Positions 33,685-43,761 of a DNA stretch of 64,000 bases are shown piece after piece (within the stretch, counting starts at the first letter, position 1; the number at the start of each line of letters is the position of its first letter). The notes below the pieces were generated by a model. It was not told the origin of the DNA and did no database searches. It saw nothing but the letters and a program-made list of their open reading frames with translations. The translations under genes were made by a program, and so were the position numbers. The stretch is taken from NCBI RefSeq assembly GCF_001445575.1, contig NZ_CP013200.1:434001-498000 (forward strand), written 5' to 3'. Source of the DNA: Arthrobacter alpinus (GTDB taxonomy: Bacteria; Actinomycetota; Actinomycetes; Actinomycetales; Micrococcaceae).

Positions 33685-34400
33685 TGCAGTGGTTTCTGGC
33701 CAACCTGCCTCAGGTGCTCAACCTCGCCGGTTACCACTTGATTCAGGCGATCGTGCCGCTGGTGCTCGGCGTCATCATTGCTGTCCCCTTGGCACAGTTA
33801 GCCCGCGTCAACAAGGTGGCCAGCGGCATCATTTTGTCCGTGGGATCGCTGCTGTACACGGTGCCGTCACTGGCCCTCTTTGTGATTCTTCCCAGCATCC
33901 TGGGCACCAGAATCCTGGACTTCACGAACATCATTGTGGCGCTGACCATCTACGCCGTGGCGCTGCTGGTCCGCTCCACCATCGATGCCCTGAACTCGGT
34001 CGATGACACCTTGCGGCAGGCGGCCACAGCCATGGGATACCGACCCGTGCAGCGCTTCCTCAGCGTCGATTTGCCCTTGTCCATCCCCGTTCTTTTTGCC
34101 GGGCTGCGCGTCATCTCGGTCAGCAATATCTCGCTGGTGAGCGTGGGGTCACTGCTCGGCATCCCCAGCCTGGGTTTCCTCTTCACCGATGGGCTGCAGC
34201 GAAACTTCCCGACAGAGATTGTGGTGGGGATCGTGGGCACACTGGTCCTGGCGCTACTCATGGATGTGGTGTTGGTGCTCCTGCAGAAACTGTTGACGCC
34301 CTGGCTCCGAACCAATAAATCCGCCAGCCGGTCTGCGGCCTCGTCACATCCTTCAGGTGCTTCAAAAACTTCAAGCACGACGGCGGCGGTGTCAGCATGA
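33684..34400 (+). CDS. osmoprotectant ABC permease 1 (OpuCB-like)
   Basis: A 238-aa inner-membrane permease with about 6 helices. The EAA-type loop is DTLRQAATAMGYRPVQRFLS, where the ATPase docks. The start overlaps the ATPase stop by one base. A polar Ser/Ala tail (about 213-238) ends the protein. It pairs with the next gene to make the channel for compatible solutes such as glycine betaine. Confidence 0.92.
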   Translation: MQWFLANLPQVLNLAGYHLIQAIVPLVLGVIIAVPLAQLARVNKVASGIILSVGSLLYTVPSLALFVILPSILGTRILDFTNIIVALTIYAVALLVRSTIDALNSVDDTLRQAATAMGYRPVQRFLSVDLPLSIPVLFAGLRVISVSNISLVSVGSLLGIPSLGFLFTDGLQRNFPTEIVVGIVGTLVLALLMDVVLVLLQKLLTPWLRTNKSASRSAASSHPSGASKTSSTTAAVSA

Positions 34401-35158
34401 GCCTTCCCGCAGCTTCCCTGCCCCTGACCACCTACACCACCAAGGACCCGTTCAGCCAAGGCTGGCAGTGGCTCACCGACCCGACAAATTGGCAGGGACC
34501 CCTGGGCGTTCCCGTCCGGGTGGTGGAACACCTCGGCTACTCCGGGCTGACCCTGCTGATCTCCATCGTCATTGCCGTTCCTATTGGTCTGTACGTTGGG
34601 CACACGGGTCGGGGACGCGGCGTGGTTGTGTCCTTGGCAGGCATGCTGCGCGCGCTGCCAACCTTGGGCATCATGACGCTATTTGCCCTGCTGGCCAGCT
34701 CAGCGCTGTCCCTTATGCCAGCTATTTGGTCTTTGGTGCTGTTGGCGGTGCCACCGATTTTGACGGGCACTTACGCCGGGATCGCCGCCGTTGACCGCCA
34801 AATTGTTGATGCAGCACGCAGCATGGGCATGACCGAACGGCAGATCCTCTTTAGCGTTGAGGTCCCCAACGGGCTCGCGGTCATGCTGGGCGGGCTCCGA
34901 TCGGCCGTGCTGCAGATCATCTCTACCGTGGCCGTGGTGGCATTTATCAGCCTTGGCGGACTGGGTCGCTACATCATTGACGGCCTTGCGGTGCAGGATT
35001 ACGGTCAAGTATTAGGAGGCGCCGTGGTGATTGCTGTCCTTGCCATTGCGATTGACGGCGTACTGGCCCTGCTGCAGCGCGCCGTGGTTTCACCAGGTTT
35101 ACAGACGGCCAAGACGGCCCCAGAGCAGAACACCCCTGCTCTCCCAACAGTTTCTTAA
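34397..35158 (+). CDS. osmoprotectant ABC permease 2 (OpuCD-like)
   Basis: The 253-aa permease has the binding-protein-dependent transport signature in the loop DAARSMGMTERQILFSVEVP, with about 6 membrane helices. It begins with ATGA overlapping the previous stop. Its partner permease is directly upstream and the binding protein is 40 nt downstream. Together with the ATPase they form a complete four-gene importer. Confidence 0.92.
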   Translation: MSLPAASLPLTTYTTKDPFSQGWQWLTDPTNWQGPLGVPVRVVEHLGYSGLTLLISIVIAVPIGLYVGHTGRGRGVVVSLAGMLRALPTLGIMTLFALLASSALSLMPAIWSLVLLAVPPILTGTYAGIAAVDRQIVDAARSMGMTERQILFSVEVPNGLAVMLGGLRSAVLQIISTVAVVAFISLGGLGRYIIDGLAVQDYGQVLGGAVVIAVLAIAIDGVLALLQRAVVSPGLQTAKTAPEQNTPALPTVS

Positions 35159-35197
35159 AAGATGTCTAGCGATTCCCCGAGTTACAGGAGAAACACC

Positions 35198-36148
35198 ATG
35201 AACAAGATTTCCATGCCGACCCGCCGCGCAATTCTTGGAGCAGCCGCAGGGCTTTCCGTAGCCCTCGCCGTCACGGCGTGCGGCGGTGGCGATCCGCTGG
35301 GCACAAGCAGCTCCGCAGCCGCGGGCGGCTCCGGATCCGGTTCCGTTGTGGTGGGCTCGGCGAACTTCCCCGAGAACGCCATCCTGGCCGAGATTTATGC
35401 TGGTGCCTTGAATGCGGCAGGCGTCAACGCCACCACCAAGTTGAACATTGGCGCCCGCGAGGTCTATTTGAAGGCCCTCGAAGACGGTTCCATCGATGTG
35501 GTGCCCGAATACACCGGAAATCTGCTGGGATATCTGGATGCCAGCAACACTATTGTTGACGGTCCCGGGATCGTGGCGGCACTCCCGGCCAAGATGCCCA
35601 CTGGCCTGAGCGTGTTGGACGCCGCCACCGCAGAGGACAAGGACGCCATTGTGGTGACGCCTGAAATCGCTGCCAAGTACAAACTGACCTCCATCGCGGA
35701 TCTGGCACCGGTGTGCGGTGAGCTGACGCTCGCGGCGCCGTCGGAATTCCAGACTCGCCCGTACGGTTTGCCGGGCCTGAAGAAGCTCTACAACTGTGTC
35801 CCCAAGGACTTCAAGGCGTTCAGCGCCAGCAGCGAGGCCTTGAACCTGAAAGCTCTGCTCAACAATGAAGTCCAGGTTGCCGACATCTTCACCACCTCCC
35901 CGGAAATCACCGCCAACAAGTTGGTGGTTTTGGAGGATCCCAAGGGTCTGATCGGCGCCCAGCAGGTGCTGCCCATCATCAAGACCGACAAGCTCAACGA
36001 GGCTGGCACCACTGCCTTGAACAACGTCTCCAAGCAACTCACCACGGACGATCTGATTGCCTTGCGCACCCAGGTTGAGGGCGATCAAAAGATGGACCCC
36101 AAGGCCGCTGCAGCCGCGTGGCTCAAGGACAAGGGCATCACCAAGTAA
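35198..36148 (+). CDS. osmoprotectant ABC substrate-binding lipoprotein (OpuCC/ProX-like)
   Basis: The 316-aa protein has a lipoprotein signal (RRAILGAAAGLSVALAVTAC, where the last Cys is lipidated) and an OpuAC-type binding domain: VVVGSANFPENAILAEIYAG at about 49-68, VYLKALEDGSIDVVPEYTGN at about 88-107. ATG 35198 has CAGGAG upstream; the ORF start at 35162 is rejected. It captures the compatible solute for the two permeases. The flavoprotein follows after 10 nt. Confidence 0.93.
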   Translation: MNKISMPTRRAILGAAAGLSVALAVTACGGGDPLGTSSSAAAGGSGSGSVVVGSANFPENAILAEIYAGALNAAGVNATTKLNIGAREVYLKALEDGSIDVVPEYTGNLLGYLDASNTIVDGPGIVAALPAKMPTGLSVLDAATAEDKDAIVVTPEIAAKYKLTSIADLAPVCGELTLAAPSEFQTRPYGLPGLKKLYNCVPKDFKAFSASSEALNLKALLNNEVQVADIFTTSPEITANKLVVLEDPKGLIGAQQVLPIIKTDKLNEAGTTALNNVSKQLTTDDLIALRTQVEGDQKMDPKAAAAAWLKDKGITK

Positions 36149-36158
36149 GGAGCTTTTT

Positions 36159-37649
36159 ATGGCCGCCGCGATCAAGCCGGAGACTGTTGATGTTGTGGTG
36201 CTCGGCATGGGACCGGGTGGGGAATCGGTTGCTGGCGAGCTGGCTTCCGCCGGCCTGTCCGTGGTGGGCGTGGAGGCCAGACTCGTGGGCGGCGAGTGTC
36301 CGTACTACGGCTGCATCCCCTCCAAAATGATGATCCGGGCCGGGAATGTGGTGGCCGAGGCGCTGCGCATTCCCGGCCTCGCCGGCACCGTGGAAGTCGC
36401 CGCCGATTTCACCCCTGTGGCAGGGCGCATCCGCAAGGAAGCCACCGACAACTGGGATGATGCCGTGGCCGCCAAGCGCTTCACCGACAAGGGCGGGCGG
36501 CTGGTGCGCGGCACGGGCCGGCTGACCGGTCCACGCGAGGTCACCGTTTCCATGCCCGACGGCGGCCAGCTCACCTTCCGCGCGCGCCTCGCCGTGGTGC
36601 TCAACCCGGGCTCCAACCCTGCGGTGCCAGCCGTGCCAGGGCTTGAAGGAACACCGTTCTGGACCAACCGAGAGGCCGTTCAGGCGCAGACTGCACCTAA
36701 GTCATTGATCGTGTGGGGTGGCGGACCCATTGCGGTGGAACTGGCCCAGGCATTCACTCGTTTTGGAACCAAGGTGACTATGGTGCTGCGTGGCTCCCAC
36801 CTCATTTCCAAGGAGGAGCCGGAGTCCGCCGAACTGCTGGCTGCCGTGTTCCGCAGTGAGGGCATCAAGATCGTTCGGAACAAGGACATCACCTCCGTTT
36901 CATATTCCCGCGGCCGTTTCCGAGTCCATGTAGAAAATTCCGACGACGGCAAAGTTGTCGGGGCAGAATCAGCCGGTGCTGCTGGTGGTACGGCTGGTTC
37001 TGCCGCATCCGCCGCCACCGCTGCCCCGAGGCTTTCCGCCGAACGCTTCCTGGTGGCGACAGGACGCACCCCGGCGCTGGCCGACCTTGGGCTGTCCAAA
37101 GCAGGCATCAAGGTTAAGAAAAAAGGCACCCCCACCGTTGACGAGCACCTGCAGCTGGCCGATGGCCTGTACCTGATTGGCGACGCCGTGGGTGCCGGGG
37201 CCTTCACTCACATGTCCATGCATCAGGGCAATATTGTGGCCGGACACATCCTTGCCCAGCACTCCGGGCAGCCGGAGCGAGGCGTCACCGACAATCACGC
37301 GGTTCCGCGGGTAACGTTCACCGATCCGGAAATCGGTGTGGTCGGCATGACGGAAAAGCAGGCGCGGGACGCTGGTCTATCCGTGCGGACCGGTTTCACT
37401 GCATTGGGCGATTCCACTCGCGGCTGGATCCATAAATCAGGCAATCAGGGATTCATCAAGGTCGTGGAGGACAGCGAATCTGGTGTTTTGGTGGGCGCCA
37501 CGTCCATGGGGCCTATGGGTGGGGAGGTGCTGTCCATGCTGGCACTGGCCGTGCATGCGCGCATTCCTGTCGCCACGCTGCAGAGCATGATTTACGCGTA
37601 CCCAACGTTTCACCGGGCCATCCCGGAAGCCCTGCGAGCGCTCAAATAG
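36159..37649 (+). CDS. dihydrolipoyl dehydrogenase-like flavoprotein
   Basis: The 496-aa protein is a class-I pyridine nucleotide-disulfide oxidoreductase. FAD binding is VVVLGMGPGGESVAGELASA (about 12-31); the redox pair is Cys47/Cys52 in GGECPYYGCIPSK; NAD(P) binding is IVWGGGPIAVELAQAFTRFG; a second FAD motif ends in YLIGDAVGAGAFTH; the C-terminal interface has YAYPTFHRAIPEA with the catalytic His. A Gly/Ala-rich insert near 270-290 (SAGAAGGTAGSAASAATAA) is not part of the usual fold. AAGGAG precedes the ATG and the gene follows the Opu binding protein by 10 nt. It may be mycothione reductase-like or a mercuric-reductase-like enzyme; the partner is unknown. Confidence 0.85.
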   Translation: MAAAIKPETVDVVVLGMGPGGESVAGELASAGLSVVGVEARLVGGECPYYGCIPSKMMIRAGNVVAEALRIPGLAGTVEVAADFTPVAGRIRKEATDNWDDAVAAKRFTDKGGRLVRGTGRLTGPREVTVSMPDGGQLTFRARLAVVLNPGSNPAVPAVPGLEGTPFWTNREAVQAQTAPKSLIVWGGGPIAVELAQAFTRFGTKVTMVLRGSHLISKEEPESAELLAAVFRSEGIKIVRNKDITSVSYSRGRFRVHVENSDDGKVVGAESAGAAGGTAGSAASAATAAPRLSAERFLVATGRTPALADLGLSKAGIKVKKKGTPTVDEHLQLADGLYLIGDAVGAGAFTHMSMHQGNIVAGHILAQHSGQPERGVTDNHAVPRVTFTDPEIGVVGMTEKQARDAGLSVRTGFTALGDSTRGWIHKSGNQGFIKVVEDSESGVLVGATSMGPMGGEVLSMLALAVHARIPVATLQSMIYAYPTFHRAIPEALRALK

Positions 37650-37774
37650 CAGCACCCGCCCAAGGAGTACCCCCAAAGGGGCCCGGCATCGGCTGACCGG
37701 CGAGGCAAGCGCTAGTGTCGGGCGAGTTCAAGGGGAGTCCGAATTTACGACGCCAGTGTTTACGCCCCGCTTAC

Positions 37775-38893
37775 TTATGCCCCGGCGAGAATCGCTTTCC
37801 GAACGGCGGCGCTGAGCACCATAGCCCGGCCAGCCGTGCCACCTTCTTCAGCCCGGGCCGGGACGTAGCCAAAGCCAACCCCGTACAGGGGGTCCGCAAA
37901 ACCCAAAGCCGCGTTGGCGCCGTCGTGCCCGAAGGCTTGTGCACTGCCAAAGTCCATGCGCGGGTTGGCTTTCATGAAGGTCACGGCGAAGGAGGAGATC
38001 TCGCAGAACACCCGGTCCATGCCCCAGACCTGTTCCTGGCTCATCAGGGCGATGGTTTCGGGCTGCAAATACGCGGGCACCCCGTCGATTCCGGTGATGG
38101 CTCCGGCGTAGACCCGCGCTAGGCCGTCGGCGGAACCCACACCGGCACCGCTGCAGCTTCCGGCCGCGCGCACGCTGCGGATGTTGGGCAGTTCCAGCAG
38201 GTTTCCGGCCTGAACGTTGCCGGCCATCCCGGCGATGGAGCCAGGCTCGAAGAAGTCCGGGGCTGGCTGCTCGTCAAAGAGGACGGGGCGGAAGCGCGGC
38301 TCTTCGGATTCGGGCAGGCCTAAGAACATATCGGCCGCCAATGGGCCGCGGATGCGGCGGTTGTAGACCTCTTGTAGGCGTTCGCCCGTGATCCGGCGGC
38401 ACAGTTCCTCAAGGAACACGCCCATGGTCAGTGCGTGGTAGCCAAACGTTCCGCTGCCGGGGCGCCAGAGGGGCGCCATCGCTGCCAACCGGTCTGCCAC
38501 GGCCGGCAGATCGTTGTATTCCTCCATGGCAAAGCCACCCTGCACGCCCACCAGCCCGGCTTGGTGCGAGAGCAGCTCGCGCACTTTCACGGCACCCTTG
38601 CCCTGTTGGGCAAACTCGGGCCAGTAGCTGGCAACGGTGGCATCCAATTCCACCAATCCGTCCTGGACCAGCAGGCTAAACGCCAAGGCGGAAACACCCT
38701 TGGAGCAGGAGAAGACGCCTGTCATCGAATCCGCAGCGGAGTCTGGCCCACCCACCAGGTCAAGAACCTGCTCGCCACCCACGTAGACGGCCAGCTGCGC
38801 GCTGTAGCGAGGATCGGCGTCGAGCAGGGCATCGAAAAGATCCCGGACGGGGGCGAACTGGGGCGCGGAAAAACCTTGAGCAGATGCATTCAT
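37775..38893 (-). CDS. serine hydrolase, beta-lactamase/EstB family
   Basis: The 372-aa protein is a class-C beta-lactamase-like esterase. The SxxK motif is FSCSKGVSA with Ser62 and Lys65, followed by LLSHQAGL and YHALTMGVFLEEL, where the Tyr is the family's second catalytic residue. No signal peptide is seen, so it is probably cytosolic, as are many EstB-type esterases. It is monocistronic. The substrate is unknown. Confidence 0.88.
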   Translation of the reverse strand: MNASAQGFSAPQFAPVRDLFDALLDADPRYSAQLAVYVGGEQVLDLVGGPDSAADSMTGVFSCSKGVSALAFSLLVQDGLVELDATVASYWPEFAQQGKGAVKVRELLSHQAGLVGVQGGFAMEEYNDLPAVADRLAAMAPLWRPGSGTFGYHALTMGVFLEELCRRITGERLQEVYNRRIRGPLAADMFLGLPESEEPRFRPVLFDEQPAPDFFEPGSIAGMAGNVQAGNLLELPNIRSVRAAGSCSGAGVGSADGLARVYAGAITGIDGVPAYLQPETIALMSQEQVWGMDRVFCEISSFAVTFMKANPRMDFGSAQAFGHDGANAALGFADPLYGVGFGYVPARAEEGGTAGRAMVLSAAVRKAILAGA

Positions 38894-39161
38894 GCTTCCA
38901 CTCTAGGGAATGCCGCGCCGGTCCGGGCAACTATTCATTCCCCCACACCGCAATAATCGCGCAGCGGCTAAAGCAGCAGTGGGCAGTTTCGGTGCTGCTG
39001 GTGCGGAGGAGGCATTGGCAGGCGGCAACTGCACCTGCACCCCGACCAAGTTTTAGCCATTCATTGACCGGCACGCTTCGCCTTATCCCCCACCCGCGTG
39101 AGCCCCCCACTAGACTGAAAATTCAGCTCCTCTGCCGTCCGCCACGGGAAGGTCCACCCAC

Positions 39162-42100
39162 ATGCATGACAAACACGGCCTGATTCAGAACCGCCTCAAA
39201 CGAGTTTTGGTGGAACGGATCATCCCGGCCATCCACACCCCCGTTGCGCCGCTGGAGCTGACGGCTTGGCATGTGGAAGGCGGGCAGGGCGAGCCCGTTG
39301 CCCCCGCCGTGGCGCTTGGCCTGGCTCCCGCAGCAACCGCCCCGGATTACCAACCCTTCTTCGTGGGTCAGCAATGGGGCCCGGCCTGGGGCACCAGTTG
39401 GATTCACATCACCGGCACGGTTCCGCCGCTGGCCCGTGGGCACAAAGTGGAGCTCGTGGTGGATCTGGGCTTCAGCCAGTCGTGGCCTGGCTTCCAGGCC
39501 GAAGGTTTGGTGTACCGGCCCGACGGGCAGACCGTGAAGGCCTTGAACCCGCTCAATACCTGGGTTCCCGTGACAACCGATATCCCGGGTGGCGCTGCAC
39601 ACGGTGGCACCGCGCAGGGCGGGGAAACTATTGACCTGTACGTTGAGGCCGCCGCCAACCCGTTTGTCTTCACCGACAACCCCTTCATCCCCACACAATT
39701 GGGCGAAAAGTTCACGGCCGGGGATGCCCCGCGCTACACCATGGCCCGGGCCGACATCAATATTTTCAACACCGAGGTGTGGGAACTCGTCCAGGACTTT
39801 GAGGTTCTGGACCAGCTACAGGCAGAGCTGGACCTAGGGAATCCACGCCGCTGGGACATCCTGTACGCGCTGGAACGTGCGCTGGACGCCGTCGTACTTT
39901 CAGACATTGTGGGCACAGCCGCGGCAGCCCGCGCCCTCCTCACTGAGGTTTTGGCCCAGCCTGCCAATGCCAGCGCCCACCAAATCACGGCAATTGGGCA
40001 TGCTCACATTGATTCCGCGTGGCTGTGGCCGGTGCGTGAAACGGTGCGCAAGGTGGCTCGCACTACCTCCAATGTGGTGAATTTACTGAACGAATTCCCC
40101 GAGTTCCAGTTCGCCATGTCTTCCGCACAGCAGTATGAATGGCTGAAGGAGCACCGTCCGGAGGTGTTCGCCAAGGTCAAGGAGGCCGTGGCGGAAGGGC
40201 GTTTCATCCCCGTGGGCGGCATGTGGGTGGAGTCCGACACCAATATGGTGGGCTCGGAAGCCATGGCCCGCCAGTTCACGTACGGCCAACGCTTCTTCCG
40301 CGAAAACTTCGGGATCGAATGTAAGGAAGTGTGGCTGCCGGACTCCTTTGGCTACTCGGCCGCGCTGCCGCAGATCGTCAAGCAAGCCGGTGCCAAATGG
40401 TTCCTGACGCAGAAAATCTCCTGGAACACCGTCAACAAGTTCCCGCACCATACCTTCAATTGGGAGGGGATCGACGGCACCCGCGTCTTCACGCACTTCC
40501 CGCCCGCCGACACCTATAACTCCCAGCTCTCCGGCGCCGAGCTGGCCCACACGGTCAGCAATTTCCGCGACAAGGGTGCTGCCAAGAATTCACTCATCCC
40601 CTTTGGATGGGGCGACGGCGGCGGCGGACCCACGCGCGAAATGCTGGCCAGGGCCAAGCGCACCCGAGATTTGGAGGGTTCCCCGCAGGTCACGATTCAA
40701 AGCCCGGCCGAGTTCTTCACAGCCGCCGCGGCCGAATATCCCAATGCCCCCGTATGGAAGGGCGAGCTTTACCTGGAGCTGCACCGCGGCACCTACACCT
40801 CGCAGGCGTTGACGAAGCAAGGGAACCGTCGCAGCGAACACCTGCTGCGCGAGGCCGAACTGTGGAGCGCCACGGCCGCCGCGCGAGGCCTCATCGACTA
40901 CCCCTATGACGAACTGGACCGGATCTGGAAGCTGGTGCTGCTCAACCAATTCCACGATATTCTGCCCGGATCCTCGATCGCCTGGGTACACCGCGAGGCT
41001 GCGGAAAGCTACGCCCGGATTGCCGATGACCTCCAGGAAATCATCTTTGCTGCGGTGCACGCCTTGGCTCCACAGCCGGCTGTCGAAGTGGCCCTGGTCT
41101 CAACAAACTCGGTGATCGAGCCTGGGCCCACGGCGGCGAGGGACCCGTTGCGTGCTCGCGAGCAGTGGGAGCCGTTGGGGAGCGAAAATCCGTCCATCGA
41201 TTCTGCCCTGCACTTCAACGCCTCCCCGTACCCGCGCCGCGGCATCGCCCCGCTCAGCGCGGGTGTCCCGACACCGGACACAGAAAAAGTGACCGTGGAG
41301 CGTAGCGACGGCCACAGTGACAGCGGAGAAATAGTCGTCCGCAACGGGCTCATCACCGTTCGTTTCGACAAAGATGGCGTCATTTCCTCCATAGTGGACG
41401 TAGCTGCGGACCGCGAGCTGGTGCCGGCCGGACACGGCGCCAACCTGCTGCAACTGCATGCCGATTTCCCCAATATGTGGGACGCATGGGACATTGACGA
41501 GTTCTACAAGAACACCGTCACCGACCTGCGCGAGCTTGATTCGATGGACGTTGAAATATTGAACGGCCAGGCGCAGGTCACCATTAAGCGCAGCTTCCGG
41601 AAGTCGCACATCACCCAGCGTGTGCGGATTTCCCCGGACTCCAAGGTCATCACGGTGCATAATGCCGTGGACTGGCACGAGCAGGAGACCCTGTTGAAGG
41701 CCGCGTTCCCGATCGACGTGCACGCCGATCACGCCCGGTTTGAGACCCAATATGGCCACATTCAGCGCGCCACACATGAGAACACCTCGTGGGATAACGC
41801 CCGTTTTGAGGTGTGCGCGCACCGCTGGGTCCATGTGGGCGAGCCCGGTTTTGGTGCCGCCGTCATCAACGATTCCACCTACGGGCACGATGTTTCCCGC
41901 CACCCCGGCACCAATGGCGCCAGCTTCACCACGGTGCGGCTTTCATTACTGCGCGGGCCGCGTTTCCCCGATCCCACCACTGATCAGGGGCACCATTCCT
42001 TCAGTTATGGGCTCGTGGTCGGCGCCGAGGTGCAGGACGCCGTGGCCGCCGGATATGCACTGAACCTGCCGTGGCACGGCGTACCCGCAGAGGTTCCCGG

Positions 42101-42479
42101 TGCCACTATCGCACCCCTCGTCAGTACTGATTCGCAGGGCGCCATCATTGAGGCCGTAAAGCTGGCCGATGACCACAGTGGCGACGTGATTGTGCGCCTG
42201 TACGAGCCGCTGGGCGCCCGGGCAAGGGTGACACTATCGGCGTCGTTCCCTGTGGTCAGCGTGGTGGAAAATAACCTTCTCGAGCAGCCGTACGACGCCG
42301 GATCCCTCACCGTGGGCGCCTCGGACGGACCAGATGCCGGCACCACTGCCCGCGCCACTGGCAGTGCGGAATCTGGCATTTCAGAATCTGCCAGTTCCGA
42401 ATCCGAAAACCCCTCGATGCAGCTCACCTTGCGCCCCTTCCAAATCCTGACCCTGCGCCTGCAGAGGGGCAGCAAATGA
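39162..42479 (+). CDS. GH38 alpha-mannosidase
   Basis: The 1105-aa protein is a GH38 glycosidase. The catalytic zinc and nucleophile motifs are visible: AIGHAHIDSAWLWPVRETVR at about 280 (HxHxD zinc ligands), GMWVESDTNMVGSEAMARQF, and VWLPDSFGYSAALPQIV at about 390 with the nucleophile Asp. HDILPGSSIAW and the C-terminal beta domains follow. There is no signal peptide, so it acts in the cytosol on imported oligomannosides or glycans. The length is typical. It overlaps the next gene by 4 nt (ATGA). A Ser/Glu/Ala linker near 1070-1085 is variable. Confidence 0.95.
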   Translation: MHDKHGLIQNRLKRVLVERIIPAIHTPVAPLELTAWHVEGGQGEPVAPAVALGLAPAATAPDYQPFFVGQQWGPAWGTSWIHITGTVPPLARGHKVELVVDLGFSQSWPGFQAEGLVYRPDGQTVKALNPLNTWVPVTTDIPGGAAHGGTAQGGETIDLYVEAAANPFVFTDNPFIPTQLGEKFTAGDAPRYTMARADINIFNTEVWELVQDFEVLDQLQAELDLGNPRRWDILYALERALDAVVLSDIVGTAAAARALLTEVLAQPANASAHQITAIGHAHIDSAWLWPVRETVRKVARTTSNVVNLLNEFPEFQFAMSSAQQYEWLKEHRPEVFAKVKEAVAEGRFIPVGGMWVESDTNMVGSEAMARQFTYGQRFFRENFGIECKEVWLPDSFGYSAALPQIVKQAGAKWFLTQKISWNTVNKFPHHTFNWEGIDGTRVFTHFPPADTYNSQLSGAELAHTVSNFRDKGAAKNSLIPFGWGDGGGGPTREMLARAKRTRDLEGSPQVTIQSPAEFFTAAAAEYPNAPVWKGELYLELHRGTYTSQALTKQGNRRSEHLLREAELWSATAAARGLIDYPYDELDRIWKLVLLNQFHDILPGSSIAWVHREAAESYARIADDLQEIIFAAVHALAPQPAVEVALVSTNSVIEPGPTAARDPLRAREQWEPLGSENPSIDSALHFNASPYPRRGIAPLSAGVPTPDTEKVTVERSDGHSDSGEIVVRNGLITVRFDKDGVISSIVDVAADRELVPAGHGANLLQLHADFPNMWDAWDIDEFYKNTVTDLRELDSMDVEILNGQAQVTIKRSFRKSHITQRVRISPDSKVITVHNAVDWHEQETLLKAAFPIDVHADHARFETQYGHIQRATHENTSWDNARFEVCAHRWVHVGEPGFGAAVINDSTYGHDVSRHPGTNGASFTTVRLSLLRGPRFPDPTTDQGHHSFSYGLVVGAEVQDAVAAGYALNLPWHGVPAEVPGATIAPLVSTDSQGAIIEAVKLADDHSGDVIVRLYEPLGARARVTLSASFPVVSVVENNLLEQPYDAGSLTVGASDGPDAGTTARATGSAESGISESASSESENPSMQLTLRPFQILTLRLQRGSK

Positions 42480-43761
42480 GCTTCCCAGCTCCGGTTTCTT
42501 CGTGGTTGGGCAACACCACCCCGCCACGAAGGAACCCGCTGCGCTGGGGTGTGAACTACACGCCGAGTGAGGGCTGGTTCCACTCATGGCAGGACTTTGA
42601 TGTTGACGCCGTGCGGGCTGATTTTGAGTCAATCGCAGCGCTGGGCTTGGACCACGTACGGATTTTTCCGCTGTGGCCGCTGCTGCAGCCCAACCGCGCG
42701 CTTATTCGCCCCGCGGGCATTGCCGATGTGGGCCGGGTGGTGGATGCTGCTGCCGAGTTTGGTTTGGATGTTTCCGTGGACGGGCTGCAGGGGCACCTTT
42801 CCAGCTATGACTTCTTGCCCGCGTGGGTGACCAGCTGGCACCGGCGCAACATTTATACGGACCCTCTGGTGGTGGAGGCAGAGGCGCGGCTCATCACGGC
42901 GTTGGCCAAGGAGGTCACCACGCGACCCAACGTTTTGGGCATGACACTGGGCAACGAGACGAACCAGTTTGCCGTGGAACGCCATCCAGACCAGCAGCTC
43001 ACCACCCCGGCGGAAATGGGCGAATGGTTCAACACCCTTTTGGCCGCCGCCCGCAAAGCCTGGCCCACGGGCATGCACCAGCACAGCTTTGATGACAACG
43101 CCTGGTTTGTGGACAGCTGCCCTGTCACGCCGGCCCATGCTACACGCTTGGGCGACGCCACAACGGTGCACTCGTGGGTGTTTGTTGCTGTGGCGCACTT
43201 GTTCCCCGAAGGCCACCCGGCCCGGACCTTATTTGCCGATTATTTAGTCCAGCTGGCCGATGCCTACTCGGATGATCCCGCCCGGCCCATTTGGTTGCAG
43301 GAGATTGGCGCCCCACACCCGGCCGTTCCGTTCGACGGCGCGGCAGACTTCTTGGAACAGAGCCTGCGCCCCGTGTTGGACACCCCAAATTTGTGGGGGT
43401 CACGTGGTGGTGCTCGCACGATGTCAGCCGGAAGCTGGCCGACTTCCCCGAGCTGGAATACACCCTCGGGCTATTGGACTCCGAGCGCCGCCCCAAGCCT
43501 GCGGGCCTGCGCCTGGCCAAGCTGATTGCCTCCGAGCGGGCCAACCCCACCGCCCCGCTGCATCGCAGTACAGCCCTCTCCTTTGACCCGGGCGACGAGG
43601 CCACGGGCATGGGCCGGTCGGTGGCTGACCCCTCCGGTGAGCTGTTCACTGCATGGTTGGCGCGGGCCGCCTCGGGTACCAAGCCCGCCTTGGTGCGTGC
43701 GTCCAAGACGTCCGACGCCGATTACCTCGCCGCCCGTGGCATCACCGATGTGGTCAATTAA
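42476..43761 (+). pseudogene. frameshifted GH5-like glycosidase
   Basis: The first frame reads MSFPAPVSSWLGNTTPPRRN through LRPVLDTPNLWG and then turns into nonsense. The second frame picks up VTWWCSHDVSRKLADFPELE and runs to a stop at 43761. One extra G in the G-run at 43395-43399 would join them (NLWGVTWW) into a roughly 428-aa protein. It has the TIM-barrel pattern of GH5/cellulase-type enzymes: GVNYTPSEGWFHSW near the start, VLGMTLGNETNQF (acid/base Glu region) and PIWLQEIGAPH (nucleophile Glu). Its start overlaps the mannosidase stop, so both probably act on the same mannose-containing glycan. The break may be a sequence error. Confidence 0.75.
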
